Shown here one piece after another: positions 21,883 through 31,752 of a DNA stretch of 64,000 nt (position 1 is its first letter; every line of letters starts with the position of its first letter). The translations under genes and the position numbers were made by a program. The notes under the pieces were generated by a model. That model worked only from the letters and a program-made list of their open reading frames with translations. It was not told the DNA's origin and made no database searches. The stretch comes from Candidatus Caldilinea saccharophila (GTDB lineage: Bacteria; Chloroflexota; Anaerolineae; Caldilineales; Caldilineaceae): positions 62,001 to 126,000 of the forward strand of contig JADJVW010000006.1 in NCBI GenBank assembly GCA_016710365.1. Reading direction: 5' to 3'.

Positions 21883-22777
21883 GTCTTTCATCAAAATACT
21901 GGGCGCGCATTTGTTTCAGGAAGTCTATCGATGCTTTCATCTCGCCCATGCCGTTCATGCCGTCCTCGATGCTGATCCAGCCCTGATAATTGGCCGACTT
22001 CAGGATCGTAAAGATGCGGTCGTAGTCATTGAGCCCCTTGCCGGTGACGCCGTGTTTGAGCTTGCTGAAGTAGCCGATCGTGCCGTCGGTCTCGCGCAGT
22101 TCGTCGAGCGTGGCGCCCGGCTCCAGATAGCGGTCGCTGGCGTGCATAGTGACGACGCGCTCCTTGACCCGCTCCAGCAGCTCGATGGGGTCATCGCCGG
22201 CGACGATGGCGTTGGATGGATCGTACTGTACGCCGAAATGGGTGCGGTCGTCAATGGCTTCGACGATCTCCAGGAAGACGTCCATCTTTTGAGCAAACTC
22301 CGGCCAGCGCCAGTAGCCATCCTTGTAGTGGTTTTCCATCGCCAGCACGACGTCGTACTCGCGCGCCACGGGCAGCAGCGCCTGAATCGACTCCACCACC
22401 CAGGCGACGCCCTGCGCGCGCGCCACCTCCGGATAGCGCTGCCCGCTGAGCACGCGACACGCGGCGCGCGGCCCACCCAACCGTCGCGTCACGCGGATCA
22501 TTTCGGCTTCATGGTCGAGCGCCCGTTTGCGCGCGTCCGCGTCTGGGTTGGTGAAGTCGGGGGAACAGCAGAGCATCGGCATCGCGCAGCCGGTCGCAGC
22601 AATTGCCTCACCTATGCTATCGATATAGGCGTCGTCCAGGCTGGTGAAGAAGCCTTCGTACATCTCCAGCCCCTCCGCGTTCAGCACGCGCGACTGCTCG
22701 ATCCAGTCGAAAACGGTCATCGTGCGATGCTGGGAGATATCCTCTAAGTAACACTTAGGAAACGCAGCGATTTTCAT
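21878..22777 (-). CDS. Sugar phosphate isomerase/epimerase (xylose-isomerase-like TIM barrel)
   Basis: This 299-residue protein has the AP-endonuclease-2/xylose-isomerase-like barrel. Likely metal ligands lie in VLAMENH, FGVQYDPSN, VVTMHASD and WISIEDG, in the usual order Glu, Asp, His, Glu. Family members include hydroxypyruvate isomerase, tagatose 3-epimerase and L-xylulose-5-phosphate epimerase, so the exact substrate is open. It is the first enzyme gene after the LacI regulator and is co-directional with the rest of the cluster. Confidence 0.8.
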   Translation of the reverse strand: MKIAAFPKCYLEDISQHRTMTVFDWIEQSRVLNAEGLEMYEGFFTSLDDAYIDSIGEAIAATGCAMPMLCCSPDFTNPDADARKRALDHEAEMIRVTRRLGGPRAACRVLSGQRYPEVARAQGVAWVVESIQALLPVAREYDVVLAMENHYKDGYWRWPEFAQKMDVFLEIVEAIDDRTHFGVQYDPSNAIVAGDDPIELLERVKERVVTMHASDRYLEPGATLDELRETDGTIGYFSKLKHGVTGKGLNDYDRIFTILKSANYQGWISIEDGMNGMGEMKASIDFLKQMRAQYFDERP

Positions 22778-22886
22778 GAAAGAGTTCCTACGAATAAGGC
22801 ATTGATCGTGAAGATTCCGGCCATTGCAAAGATAAATCTCACCTGAAACGGATTAGGCGAATTCTCGCAGATTTCATCCGAGCACC

Positions 22887-23920
22887 TTATGCGCGGCCAC
22901 AACTGGCGCGCTCGATCAACTCGGCCGGCAGCATGACCACGGGATAGCTTTCCACCATGTCAGCAGTTTCGGCGTCATGGCCTGCGAGCGAAGCCAGCAA
23001 CAGCGCCACGGCCTGTCTGCAAATCTCGGCAGTGGCGTGGCGAACCGCGGTCAGCGGCGGCGAGTAGAGCGCCAGCCAGGGCAGGTCGTCGAAGGCAATG
23101 ATGGAAATGTCCTGCGGACAGCGCCGGCCCGACGCCTGCACCGCACTGACCACGCCCAACGCCATGACGTGATTGGTGGCGATCAGCGCAGTAGGCGCAT
23201 CAAGTTGTGCAAGCAGCGCCGTGGCGCCTTGATAGGCTGCCTCTTGCTGCGCATCGACCGTGATGATCAAGGCCGGGTCGGGCGCGATACCCGCTTCGGT
23301 CAGCGCCTGTCGATACCCGGCGAATCTTCCCGTTACGGTCGAGAGCGCCTGATGGCGTCCCAGGATGGCGATGCGCGTGTGCCCCAGGTCGAGCAAGTAA
23401 CGGGTCGCCAGATAGCCAGCCTGCACATTGTCCGTCTCGACGACCGGCCCCCACGGCTGCGGCGGCCGGCGGTCGATAAAAACCAGTGGAATCTGATGGT
23501 GGCGCAGCGCAGCGTAGACCGGCAGGTCGGCGCCGGTGGGCGCCACCAGGACGCCATCGACGCGGCGTTCGAGCAGCAGATGCAGGTAGTACGCTTCTTT
23601 CTCCGGCTGTTCGTCGGTGCTGCAGACAACTAAGCTGCGCCCTTGCTGCCACAGCAAATCTTCGACGCCGCGGATGATGCCGGCAAAGAAGGGGTTGAGC
23701 ACGTCAGCCACGACCACTCCGACGGTGAAGGTGCGCCGTGTTGTCAGGCTGCGCGCAATGGCGCTGGGTCGATAGTGGAGACGGTTGGCTGCGTCGAGCA
23801 CGGCCTGGCGCGTCTGGTCAGTGACATTGCGCGTGTCGTTGAACACATGCGACACTGTCGCCGTGCTCACATTGGCGCCCGCGCCACATCGCGGATGGTC
23901 GACACTGACTGCTTACGCAT
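22887..23920 (-). CDS. LacI-family transcriptional regulator, one frameshift in the DNA-binding domain
   Basis: The ATG at 23920 opens MRKQSVSTIRDVAR, the first helix of a LacI headpiece. The frame then breaks near 23880, where one base appears to be missing, and continues as VSTATVSHVFNDTRNVT, the recognition and hinge region. The effector domain follows (VGVVVADVLNPFFAGIIRGV; DLGHTRIAILG) with a sugar-binding pattern. It lies at the head of the sugar cluster and has a palindromic operator candidate 32 bases upstream of its start, so autoregulation and control of the cluster are likely. Confidence 0.85.
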
Positions 23921-23951
23921 ATCCACTGCTTGAGCCTAAGTTGAGAGAGAA

Positions 23952-23963
23952 GTAACCGGTTAC
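23952..23963. promoter_or_regulatory. Candidate LacI-family operator GTAACCGGTTAC
   Basis: This perfect 12-bp palindrome with a central CG is the usual form of operators bound by LacI-family proteins. It lies 32 bases upstream of the LacI gene start. I did not find a second perfect copy upstream of the transporter genes, although that region overlaps doubtful sequence. Confidence 0.6.
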
Positions 23964-24074
23964 GCACCGGTATTTTGAGTCTACCGCGTGATGGGGATAG
24001 TGTCAAGCAGGGATCTGTCGGGTCTGTCCCAGTCTTTTGGGAGCGTGTCAAATTCTTGGAGCACAGCACCGGAA

Positions 24075-24146
24075 GTCGGGCTGTTAGCCCAACGGTGCTG
24101 CGTCACAAGATGATGGAAGCGCCGTCGGGCTAGTAGCCCGACCTAC
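24075..24146. repeat. REP-like palindromes GTCGGGCTAGTAGCCCGAC, two copies
   Basis: A diverged palindrome at 24075-24093 and a perfect one at 24123-24146 lie in a 357-base gap with no gene. The reverse complement of 24123-24146 is identical to the core of the repeats at 45380 and nearly so to that at 45468. The rest of the gap (23964-24277) shows nothing else I can support. Confidence 0.75.
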
Positions 24147-24277
24147 TGATAGCTGATAGCCCTTTACGAATCGGGCCGCCAAATTTTTGGAACGCATGGG
24201 GTCAGGTTCTCGCATCGGAGGGCGTCTCAGGGGGTGACGGTGCGAGCGCCAGTGTAGCCTCGAGTATCCCTGTGTGC

Positions 24278-25903
24278 TCAGCGCGCTGACGGATTGGCCG
24301 ACGACGGTGCATATTCATCGTCGACTGCGACATAGCCGGGCGGCGGTTCCAACTTCGGCAGCGCGCCCGCCGCGGGACTCCCTTGGCCGCGCTGAAACTC
24401 GAAGAATTCCCACACAATGCGGCTGAGGTCGGCCACCGCCTGGTTGGCGACTTCCCACCCCACCAGCCCTGGATTGAAGGTAAACACGCTGATCACATAA
24501 GGTCCGGTCGGCCCCCACACGAGCGCAACGTCGCCATGTTGGGCCGGCAGCAGTCCGTGACGATGGACGCTCCAACGCGCGTCCCAGTCCGGCAGCCCGC
24601 GCCAGACCGCGTCGCGCAGTTCATTGTGCGTCATGTAGAAGAGGATGGCGGCGCACTCGTCTGGTGTAACTGTCGCTGGGAAGGTGGTGCGCAACAGGCC
24701 GGCGTCTTGCGTACATGCGTAGATGGCGGCCAGCAGCGTTGCCATATCCTCTGGCGTGGTTTGCATGGTGGCGTCGGGACGCGTGTTGGGGCGCTCGCGC
24801 TGGTTGGAGGGCGTCGTAAGCGGCGTCTGGGCCGCGCCGCCAAATTCGCCCTGGGTGAAGGTGTTCTCCAACCCCAGGCTGCGCACAAAAGCCGTCAAGC
24901 GCTGGGCGCCGGCTGCGGTGCTGCCGTCTCCCAACCACGCCAGCGCGGCGTTGGCCGGTTCGTTCGGATCCTTGCCCAGCGCCAGATCGAGCCATTGCCC
25001 CACTTGTTGCGCCTCCTCGTCGTTGGCGGCAATGCCGTTGGGGAGTTTCTCCATCGCCGCGGCGGCCAGCGCAAGGCGTAGCGTCGCCATCGCCGAAAAG
25101 GCTGCGTCGCCGTCCACGCCGGCCATATCGCCGTGCTGAAGGTCGATCACGCTTAATGTCGTGAAGGCGGGGTAGTCGTCGAGCAGACGGACAAGTTGCG
25201 GCTCCAGATCGCGCATGGTCGGGATGGGCGGCGCGACTTCGCGGATCACCAACTCGACCTCGCGAGCGTCGTAACTGGTCAGTGCGGCGATGATCCGCGC
25301 CATGCTGGCGTCAATGTCGATCTCATAGCCGGGCGCGCCGGGCATCCACTGCAAGCCGCGCCGCGGCTGTGGCACTGTCGCGGGATAGAGTGGCGTGGGC
25401 AGCGCACCGGTGGGCGCGTCTGCGGCATCGACCACGCGCGCGGCGACCGGCGTCGTGTTTAATTGCGTTGCCACGCGCTCCAGCCAGGCGCGCAGCTTTG
25501 CTTCGTCGAGAGTATAGCGCACCGGCACGTTGCGGAATTGCTGCGGCAGCCCGATCGCCTCGCGCACGGCAATATCGACAAACGCCCAGCCGCCCAGGTA
25601 ACGCCCGGCATCGGCGACCATCTGGTCGAAATCGACGGTAAAGTCAAATTCATCGGGGTCGAGTGTGAGCAGGCGGTGCTGAAAACGCACGCCGACCAGT
25701 TCGTGATAGATGGGGTCGAGGTGGGCGCGCATCGCGTCCACCGTCTCCATGCCCGTGACATCGACGCCGCCCAACCGCACGCCCGGCGGGATCGGTGCGG
25801 CGATCTGCTTGTAGTAGCTGTACAGAGGAAAGAGCGACAGCAGCACCACGAGCAACAGTGTGAAATTGATAAAACGGGCGGAAGGGAGACGGTGACGGCG
25901 CAT
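24278..25903 (-). CDS. Class A beta-lactamase-like membrane protein lacking the catalytic residues
   Basis: The protein has 541 residues. A single N-terminal membrane helix (residues about 12-32) is followed by a YoaR/PG_binding_4-like domain (PPGVRLGGVDVTGM, about 40-130) and then a serine beta-lactamase-like fold. The SxxK nucleophile motif should lie at residues 273-276 but reads ATLR. The KTG-like motif reads RHG in SVHRHGLLPAQHGD. All key residues are therefore replaced and enzymatic activity is unlikely. A binding or scaffolding role at the cell wall is possible. Confidence 0.7.
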   Translation of the reverse strand: MRRHRLPSARFINFTLLLVVLLSLFPLYSYYKQIAAPIPPGVRLGGVDVTGMETVDAMRAHLDPIYHELVGVRFQHRLLTLDPDEFDFTVDFDQMVADAGRYLGGWAFVDIAVREAIGLPQQFRNVPVRYTLDEAKLRAWLERVATQLNTTPVAARVVDAADAPTGALPTPLYPATVPQPRRGLQWMPGAPGYEIDIDASMARIIAALTSYDAREVELVIREVAPPIPTMRDLEPQLVRLLDDYPAFTTLSVIDLQHGDMAGVDGDAAFSAMATLRLALAAAAMEKLPNGIAANDEEAQQVGQWLDLALGKDPNEPANAALAWLGDGSTAAGAQRLTAFVRSLGLENTFTQGEFGGAAQTPLTTPSNQRERPNTRPDATMQTTPEDMATLLAAIYACTQDAGLLRTTFPATVTPDECAAILFYMTHNELRDAVWRGLPDWDARWSVHRHGLLPAQHGDVALVWGPTGPYVISVFTFNPGLVGWEVANQAVADLSRIVWEFFEFQRGQGSPAAGALPKLEPPPGYVAVDDEYAPSSANPSAR

Positions 25904-25920
25904 AGCGGTAGAATGTATCT

Positions 25921-26277
25921 TCAGCGAGCAAAAAATGACGATTGCTGAAAGCGCATCCCCGCCAATATCTGCTCGATCCGCGCTTTGCTCAGCGACCCAA
26001 TATAGTCGCCCAACTGCGTCTCTTCCACCACATCGATCTGCGAAACGACCACGACGCTTTGCTTGGGCAGATTTGCTTCGCCTGGCTCCAGTAACACGTT
26101 GCCAGGTTCAATCATCCGATTTTTGTTCGATGTCAGCGCACACACCACCACCGTGCTGATGCGGCTATGATTGATAACATCATCCTGAATGACCACATAG
26201 GGATGCGCATAGTCAGCCTCCGTCTCTCCCAATGCTGCTGACCGAAGCCAGTAGATGGCGCCTTGGTGGATCTCCAT
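25921..26277 (-). CDS. MazF/PemK-like endoribonuclease toxin
   Basis: From the ATG at 26277 the protein begins MEIHQGAIYWLR, the typical first strand of MazF/PemK toxins. It contains HPYVVIQDDVIN, STVVVCALTSN and a KQSVVVVSQIDVV strand, matching the SH3-like barrel with its conserved threonine/serine and arginine positions. It ends with the helix SLSKARIEQILAGM. No MazE-like gene sits directly upstream; the gene is preceded instead by hepT and mntA, in the same direction with a 57-base gap. Confidence 0.78.
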   Translation of the reverse strand: MEIHQGAIYWLRSAALGETEADYAHPYVVIQDDVINHSRISTVVVCALTSNKNRMIEPGNVLLEPGEANLPKQSVVVVSQIDVVEETQLGDYIGSLSKARIEQILAGMRFQQSSFFAR

Positions 26278-26334
26278 TTGATATCGCCTGTAAAGTACAA
26301 TCGGCAGCAATAGATTTTCGGCGGTGCAGTGGCT

Positions 26335-26682
26335 TTACTTTGACATTGTCGTGAGTATCTGCCCAACCTCAACCGCAACTGCTGGCAACTCGTCACGAAC
26401 AATCTGCCAGACGATATCAAAGTTTACGCCAAAATAATCATGAATCAGCCTGTCGCGTGCACCTGCCATATTCTTCCAGGGTACGGTAGAATAATGCTCA
26501 CGGGTTTCCGATGAAAGTCGCTTGGTTGCTTCGCCAACGATCTCCAAGGTTCGCACCACAGCATCCTGTGTTTTCAGATCGGCTAGAAATTCTTCATAGC
26601 CCATACCGTCCACATATGTGTTCGCTCGGCGGATAGCTTCCAGAATATCTTCTAGAAGCTGGTAATCGCTGCGGCTAGACAT
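26335..26682 (-). CDS. HepT-like toxin (DUF86 HEPN RNase)
   Basis: The ATG at 26682 gives a 115-residue helical protein with the HEPN RX4HXY motif RDRLIHDY, the RNase active site of HepT toxins. Its start overlaps the end of mntA by 8 bases. In characterised pairs the MntA nucleotidyltransferase adds AMP units to the tyrosine of this motif and so silences HepT; the tyrosine is present here. Confidence 0.88.
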   Translation of the reverse strand: MSSRSDYQLLEDILEAIRRANTYVDGMGYEEFLADLKTQDAVVRTLEIVGEATKRLSSETREHYSTVPWKNMAGARDRLIHDYFGVNFDIVWQIVRDELPAVAVEVGQILTTMSK

Positions 26683-26977
26683 ACACGACGCTTGCCGTGA
26701 TTTTGCTCGCCACCTCACTCACGCGAATCCCTTGCACCCCGACAGGGGTAAGGACATCGACTTCTCGTCCCAATAGTCGTTCTAAATAATCAACGAGTTC
26801 GATAAACTTGAAACCGATAGGACGCTGAAATTCTACGATCACGTCAATATCGCTGGCTTCGTTGGCTGTTCCGCTGGCAAATGAACCAAATAGACCGATT
26901 CGCTTTACGCCATACTCGGTCATGAGATAGGGATAACTCTCCTGTAGCCGATGCACAATCGTCTCTTTAGTTAGCAT
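26675..26977 (-). CDS. MntA-like nucleotidyltransferase antitoxin
   Basis: This minimal nucleotidyltransferase of about 100 residues carries the motif GSFASGTANEASDIDVIV, which fits GSX10DXD exactly. The start at 26977 is an ATG; a GTG at 26989 is also in frame. The pairing with the overlapping HEPN gene identifies the MntA-HepT type VII toxin-antitoxin system. Confidence 0.87.
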   Translation of the reverse strand: MLTKETIVHRLQESYPYLMTEYGVKRIGLFGSFASGTANEASDIDVIVEFQRPIGFKFIELVDYLERLLGREVDVLTPVGVQGIRVSEVASKITASVVYV

Positions 26978-27048
26978 TTTTACGCTCACTACACAATCGT
27001 CTTGCCCGCCAGTTTCCGGTAGTTTATCACAAATCGACTTCTAATTCT

Positions 27049-28627
27049 TCATTCCCACTCAATCGTCGCCGGCGGCTTGCTGCTGATGTCATAGACAACG
27101 CGATTGACGCCGGCGACTTCGTTAACGATGCGGCTGCTGATGTGCGCCAGCAGGTCGTAGGGCAGCCGCGCCCAGTCCGCCGTCATGAAGTCATCGGTCG
27201 TGACCGCGCGCAGGGCGAGCGCGTTGGCGTAGGTGCGCCCGTCCCCCATCACGCCGACCGAGCGCACGGGCAGCAGCACGGCGAAGACCTGGCTCGTCTG
27301 GCGGTAGAGGCCGGCCGCGCGCAGTTCGCTCAGAAAAATGTCGTCGGCGTGGCGCAGGGTTTCCAGCCGCTCCCACGTCACCTCACCCAGACAGCGAATC
27401 GCCAGCCCCGGCCCCGGGAAGGGATGGCGCCAGACGATCTCTTCGGGCAGCCCCAACGCCTCGCCGACGGTGCGCACCTCGTCCTTGAAGAGCATCCGCA
27501 ACGGCTCGATCAGGGCGAACGTCATGTCAGCGGGCAGGCCGCCGACGTTGTGATGCGTCTTGATCGTGCGCGCGTGCTTGGTCTCCTCGTTGCTGGCCGA
27601 CTCGATCACGTCGGGGTAGAGCGTGCCCTGCGCCAGGAAAGCGGGCGCATCGACGCCCCACGCCACGGCTAGACGCGCTGCCTCCCCCTCGAAGACGCGC
27701 ACAAAGCGCGCGCCGATCAGCTTGCGCTTGCGCTCTGGGTCGGTGACATCGGCCAGATCGGTGAGAACCTCCTCTTTGGCGTCCACGGCGATCAGCCGCA
27801 TCCCTTGGTGGCGCTCAAAGGTCTCGATCACCTGTTCCGGCTCGCCCTGGCGCAAGAGGCCGTGATCGACAAAGACGCACGCCAGCCGGTCGCCGATGGC
27901 GGTGCACCAACGTCGCCGCCACCGCGCTGTCGACGCCGCCGCTCAATCCGCAGATCACATGACCTGTTGGCCCTACCACCTGCCGAATGTGCGCGACCGA
28001 TTCTTCGATAAAGTTGCCGGCTGTCCGATCGCCGGTGCAGCCGCAGATGCGTTTGACAAAGTTGGCGAGCAAGTCGCGGCCGTGCGGCGTGTGCACCACC
28101 TCGGGATGAAATTGCAGCCCGTACAGGCGGCGCTTTTCGTCTGCAATCGCGGCCAGCGGCGAGTTGCTGCTGTGCGCCACCGACAGGAAACCGTCGGGCA
28201 ACTGTTCGACGCGGTCGCCGTGACTCATCCACACCTGCAAGGTGGCAGGCAGGTCGGCAAAGAGCGGACTTTCGGCGCCTGCATTCGTCCCCGTGACATG
28301 AATGCGCGCCGCGCCATATTCACGCTCCTGCGCCGGCGTCACACGTCCGCCCAGCGCGTGCGCCAGCAGTTGCAGGCCGTAGCAGATGCCCAGCACCGGC
28401 GCGCCGCTCTCCAGCACAATCGCGGGCAGCGTCGGCGCAGCGTCATCGTACACACTGTTGGGGCCGCCGGAGAGGATGATGCCCTGTGGCTTGAGCCGGG
28501 GCAGCACCTCCGCGGCGCGCTCCCAGGAGATCAGCTCGGCGTAGACGTTGGCTTCGCGCACGCGGCGGCAAATCAATTGGCTGTACTGGCTGCCGTAGTC
28601 GAGCACGGCGATGGTCTGGTGTTGCAT
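27049..28627 (-). CDS. guaA: GMP synthase (glutamine-hydrolysing), one frameshift
   Basis: The amidotransferase half is complete: the nucleophile lies in GICYGLQLLA and the His-Glu pair in LQFHPEV. The ATP-pyrophosphatase half begins with the P-loop LSGGVDSAV, then the frame breaks near 27905 and continues as a second frame ending in the conserved TIEWE. Together they give about 525 codons, the usual length. The enzyme converts XMP to GMP in purine synthesis. Since it is normally needed for growth without guanine, the break is probably a sequence error. Confidence 0.93.
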
Positions 28628-28646
28628 GAGGTCCTCACTTCAACGC

Positions 28647-30072
28647 TTATTTCAAAATGTAATAGGTGGCGCGTTTTGACCCGATGCGGATGAGCAGATT
28701 TTTGTCCACCAGGTCGGCGAGGTCGCGGCGGATCGTCTCCGCGTGCACGTCCGGGGTCAGCGCCTGGAGGTCACTGTTGGTGATGCGCCCCTGCTCGCGC
28801 ACAAAGGCCAGCGCGGCTTCCTGGCGCTCGTTGAGAAAGGCATGATGCCAGCGCTGCGTCTGCGGCTGTGCGCTGACCAGATCTTCGCTGGCCGAGCGCA
28901 GCGTGACGCGAAAGCCCGCGACGGTCTCCTCGAACTCCGGCGCGGGCAGGCCGGCTTCCTGCATGGCCGCGATCATGCGGTCGATGCCATAGCCGAGCCG
29001 CTCGATGTAACCGAGGTCGGTCAGCACGGACACGATGGCTTCGTTGCGGCTGTAACGCTCGTCTTTAATGTTCTCCAGCGTGACATGACCGGGCAGCCGT
29101 CCAGGGCTGTAGACTTCGAGCCGGTCGCTGAACATGAGCAGGCGGATGCCCTCGCCGCGGATACTGTAATCCCGATGGGCAATGGCGTTGACGATCGCTT
29201 CACGCACCACCGCGGCCGGGTACTCGGTCGTCTCCTCGCGCGCCATGCCGCGGAAGCGCATGCCGCGAGGCATGTTGCCGAGCACAAACACCTCAGCCTG
29301 CTGCGCCTGCTCCACCAGCACACCGCCGATCTCCTGGCGCACGAATTCGTCGCCCATCACGGCGCCGGCATAGCGCACACAGATGACTTCGGCGCTGCGC
29401 AGAAAACGCTGTGGCGCGCGCCCGAAGAGAAGCAAACCGGCCACTGTTGGCAACGGCTCCTCGACGGGCAGACCCCTCTACACCCCGCCGCGTGACGCAG
29501 CCGCGGCTGAGCAGGGCGTCGATCAGCGCCTCGTCGGGCGGCAAGCCCACCTGGTCGAGATAGCGACTGACGCGCGCGTCGTCAAGATCGGCAAGCATGG
29601 CGCTCTCGACCGGCTGGCTTTCGTAGCCGCTTTCGCCGCGATCGAGCAGAAGTTGGCGCAACTCCGCGGTCGTCAGCGGGCGGTTCTGGCTGCCAGTGCG
29701 CGTCAAGTAAACGCCGCGCACATTGTAGACATTGGGCAGCCCCGCCGGAATCTGGGCGACGACGACTTCGCCGCCGTCCAGCGCGACATGCTGGGCGCTC
29801 GGCAGGATGAGCGGCGGATCGGGGAGCAGGCTGGCCTCGACCAGCGCGTCGCGCAAAGCGGCCGCATCGGCGCCTGCTTGCAACGCGCCCTTCGCGGTCA
29901 CGCCGAGGATGGCCACGCCACCGCCGGCATTGGCCATTGCCGCCAGGGTCTCCGCCAATGTCTGCTTTGACGTTTTCGCAGGCAACAAGGCTATACGCGC
30001 GGATGCGCCTGCGGCGAGCAAGTTCTGTAGTTCATCGGTGGCAATGGTCGCATAGCGACGATGAAAGGTCAC
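28647..30072 (-). CDS. AlbA_2/RecG-like (COG2865) ATP-binding regulator, one frameshift
   Basis: The N-terminal part has the AlbA_2 (Schlafen-like) DNA-binding pattern (TLAAMANAGGGVAILGV). The middle has a GHKL-type ATP-binding region (VREAIVNAIAHRDYS ... SDRLEVYSPGRLPG). The C-terminal part is a winged helix (ITNSDLQALTPDVHAETIRR). A frame break near 29480 splits the gene into two open frames that join in the expected family order, giving about 475 residues. Such proteins are putative transcription factors, sometimes linked to defence or toxin loci. Confidence 0.78.
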
Positions 30073-30211
30073 AGAGATTATAGCTTTCTTTGTGCAACAA
30101 CTGACGCGTATTCTGCCATGCTACTTTGCGCCCATTATAGTATTGCCGGTGCGTGTATCCTAGTCCGGCAGATTAAGAACTTCACAGCGATCGGACTATA
30201 ATCTCAATTGT

Positions 30212-31570
30212 ATGACCAAACGCAAACCATCGCCTCCCCAACTTGAGCAGACATGGAGACTATTATTGCGCCCCGGCATCGGCGTCAAACGCTGGCTGCT
30301 GGCCGCGCTGGTCGGCATTCTGTTGACAAGCGCGGGGCTGGCCTTGCTGCTACTGCTGTTCGTGCAGACCGGGCCCTTGCATTGGTTGACGCTTGGCTTC
30401 CTGCCGCCGTGGCTGCGTGCGCTGCTCTTTCTGCTACTGGGTCTGGCCGTCGGGCTGGTGGGCGCGTTCCGGCTGCACCAGATTATCCTGCGCGAGGTGT
30501 GGCCGGAATTTCGCACGCCGGAGGCGCAGACCGCGGTGCGTGCGTTTCTCAACCGGCAGCAGCGCCGGAATGGGCCGCGCGTCGTGGCGATCGGCGGCGG
30601 CACGGGTATGCCGCAATTGCTGCGCGGGCTGCGCGCCTATACGGACAACATCACGGCCATCGTCACCGTCGCCGATGACGGCGGCAGCAGCGGCCGGCTG
30701 CGCCGGCAGACGGGCACGCTGCCGCCCGGCGACTTTCGCAACAACATTGCCGCGCTCAGCGAAGCGGAGGGGCTGATGACGCGCCTCTTTCAGTATCGTT
30801 TTGCCGAGAGCGACGTCACGGATACCGGCGAGCTGCGCAGCGAATTGGCCGGCCACAGCTTTGGCAACTTATTCATCACGACCATGGCGGCGATCACCGG
30901 CAGCTTCGAGTCCGGCATTGCCGAAAGCAGCCGCGTGCTGGCGGTGCGCGGGCGCATCTTGCCGAGTACGCTGGAGAATGTCACCCTTTGCGCCGAGATC
31001 AAGCGCACCACGCCCGATGGGCAGACCGAATGGTTGATGGTCGAAGGGGAGAGCAATCTGCCGGAAGCGCACGGGCAGGTGGAGCGCGTTTACCTGAAGC
31101 CCGCCCACGCCCGCGCCTACCCCGAAGCGATCCGCGCCATCCTGCAAGCCGATTTGATCGTGGCGGGGCCGGGCAGCTTTTTCACCAGCGTGCTGCCCAA
31201 CTTGCTGGTCGAGGCGATCCATGATGCGATCGCGGCATCGTCGGCTGTGCGCCTCTATATCTGCAACGTTGCCACCGAATCTGGCGAGACGGATCAATAC
31301 AGCGTCATCGATCACCTGCACAAGTTGCGCCAACATGCCGGCGATGCCTTTACGATGGCGCTGGCCAATGACAATTACACGCTGGAAAAGCCGCCGGCCC
31401 ACAATGCCACCTGGGTCACTTTGCCGGCGGCGGGCGAAGCCACGGAATTTCAAATCTTCACCGGCGACGTAGTGGACGTGGCGCGTCCCTGGCGTCACGA
31501 CTCGGCCAAACTTGCCGCCAGGTTGATGGAAGTCTACGCAGAACTCACCACAAAATCGGCCAAAGTGTAA
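30212..31570 (+). CDS. yvcK: YvcK/CofD-family (UPF0052) protein with N-terminal membrane helices
   Basis: The protein has 452 residues. Two membrane helices (about residues 28-50 and 62-85) precede the YvcK domain, which opens with VVAIGGGTGMPQLLRGL and carries VTVADDGGSSGRLR and LPPGDFRNN, the nucleotide-sugar binding pattern of the family. YvcK proteins are needed for growth on gluconeogenic carbon and for normal cell wall synthesis. The membrane extension is a longer form than that of Bacillus. The gene is divergent from the AlbA_2 gene and lies upstream of gap-pgk-tpi. Confidence 0.85.
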   Translation: MTKRKPSPPQLEQTWRLLLRPGIGVKRWLLAALVGILLTSAGLALLLLLFVQTGPLHWLTLGFLPPWLRALLFLLLGLAVGLVGAFRLHQIILREVWPEFRTPEAQTAVRAFLNRQQRRNGPRVVAIGGGTGMPQLLRGLRAYTDNITAIVTVADDGGSSGRLRRQTGTLPPGDFRNNIAALSEAEGLMTRLFQYRFAESDVTDTGELRSELAGHSFGNLFITTMAAITGSFESGIAESSRVLAVRGRILPSTLENVTLCAEIKRTTPDGQTEWLMVEGESNLPEAHGQVERVYLKPAHARAYPEAIRAILQADLIVAGPGSFFTSVLPNLLVEAIHDAIAASSAVRLYICNVATESGETDQYSVIDHLHKLRQHAGDAFTMALANDNYTLEKPPAHNATWVTLPAAGEATEFQIFTGDVVDVARPWRHDSAKLAARLMEVYAELTTKSAKV

Positions 31571-31752
31571 ACTACACAATTTGTGGGAAGTAATGGTAAG
31601 ATAGACACATACTCGTCACTGTGTTTTGGCTCACTGGATTCTGGCGGGGTCATGCAAGGATGGACGCGCCTGGCGCCAGAATACGTGATGGAAAAGCTTT
31701 TCAAAGCAAGTCGATAAAGAAATTCGTTTTTCTACAGTAAGGAGAGATTCTA

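Noticed and set aside
24278..25903. Functional class A beta-lactamase
   Set aside because: The SxxK and KTG motifs are replaced (ATLR, RHG), so resistance activity is not supported.
30212..31570. 2-phospho-L-lactate transferase (CofD) of F420 synthesis
   Set aside because: The family is shared, but the glycolytic context and membrane extension fit the YvcK branch; no other F420 genes are present.
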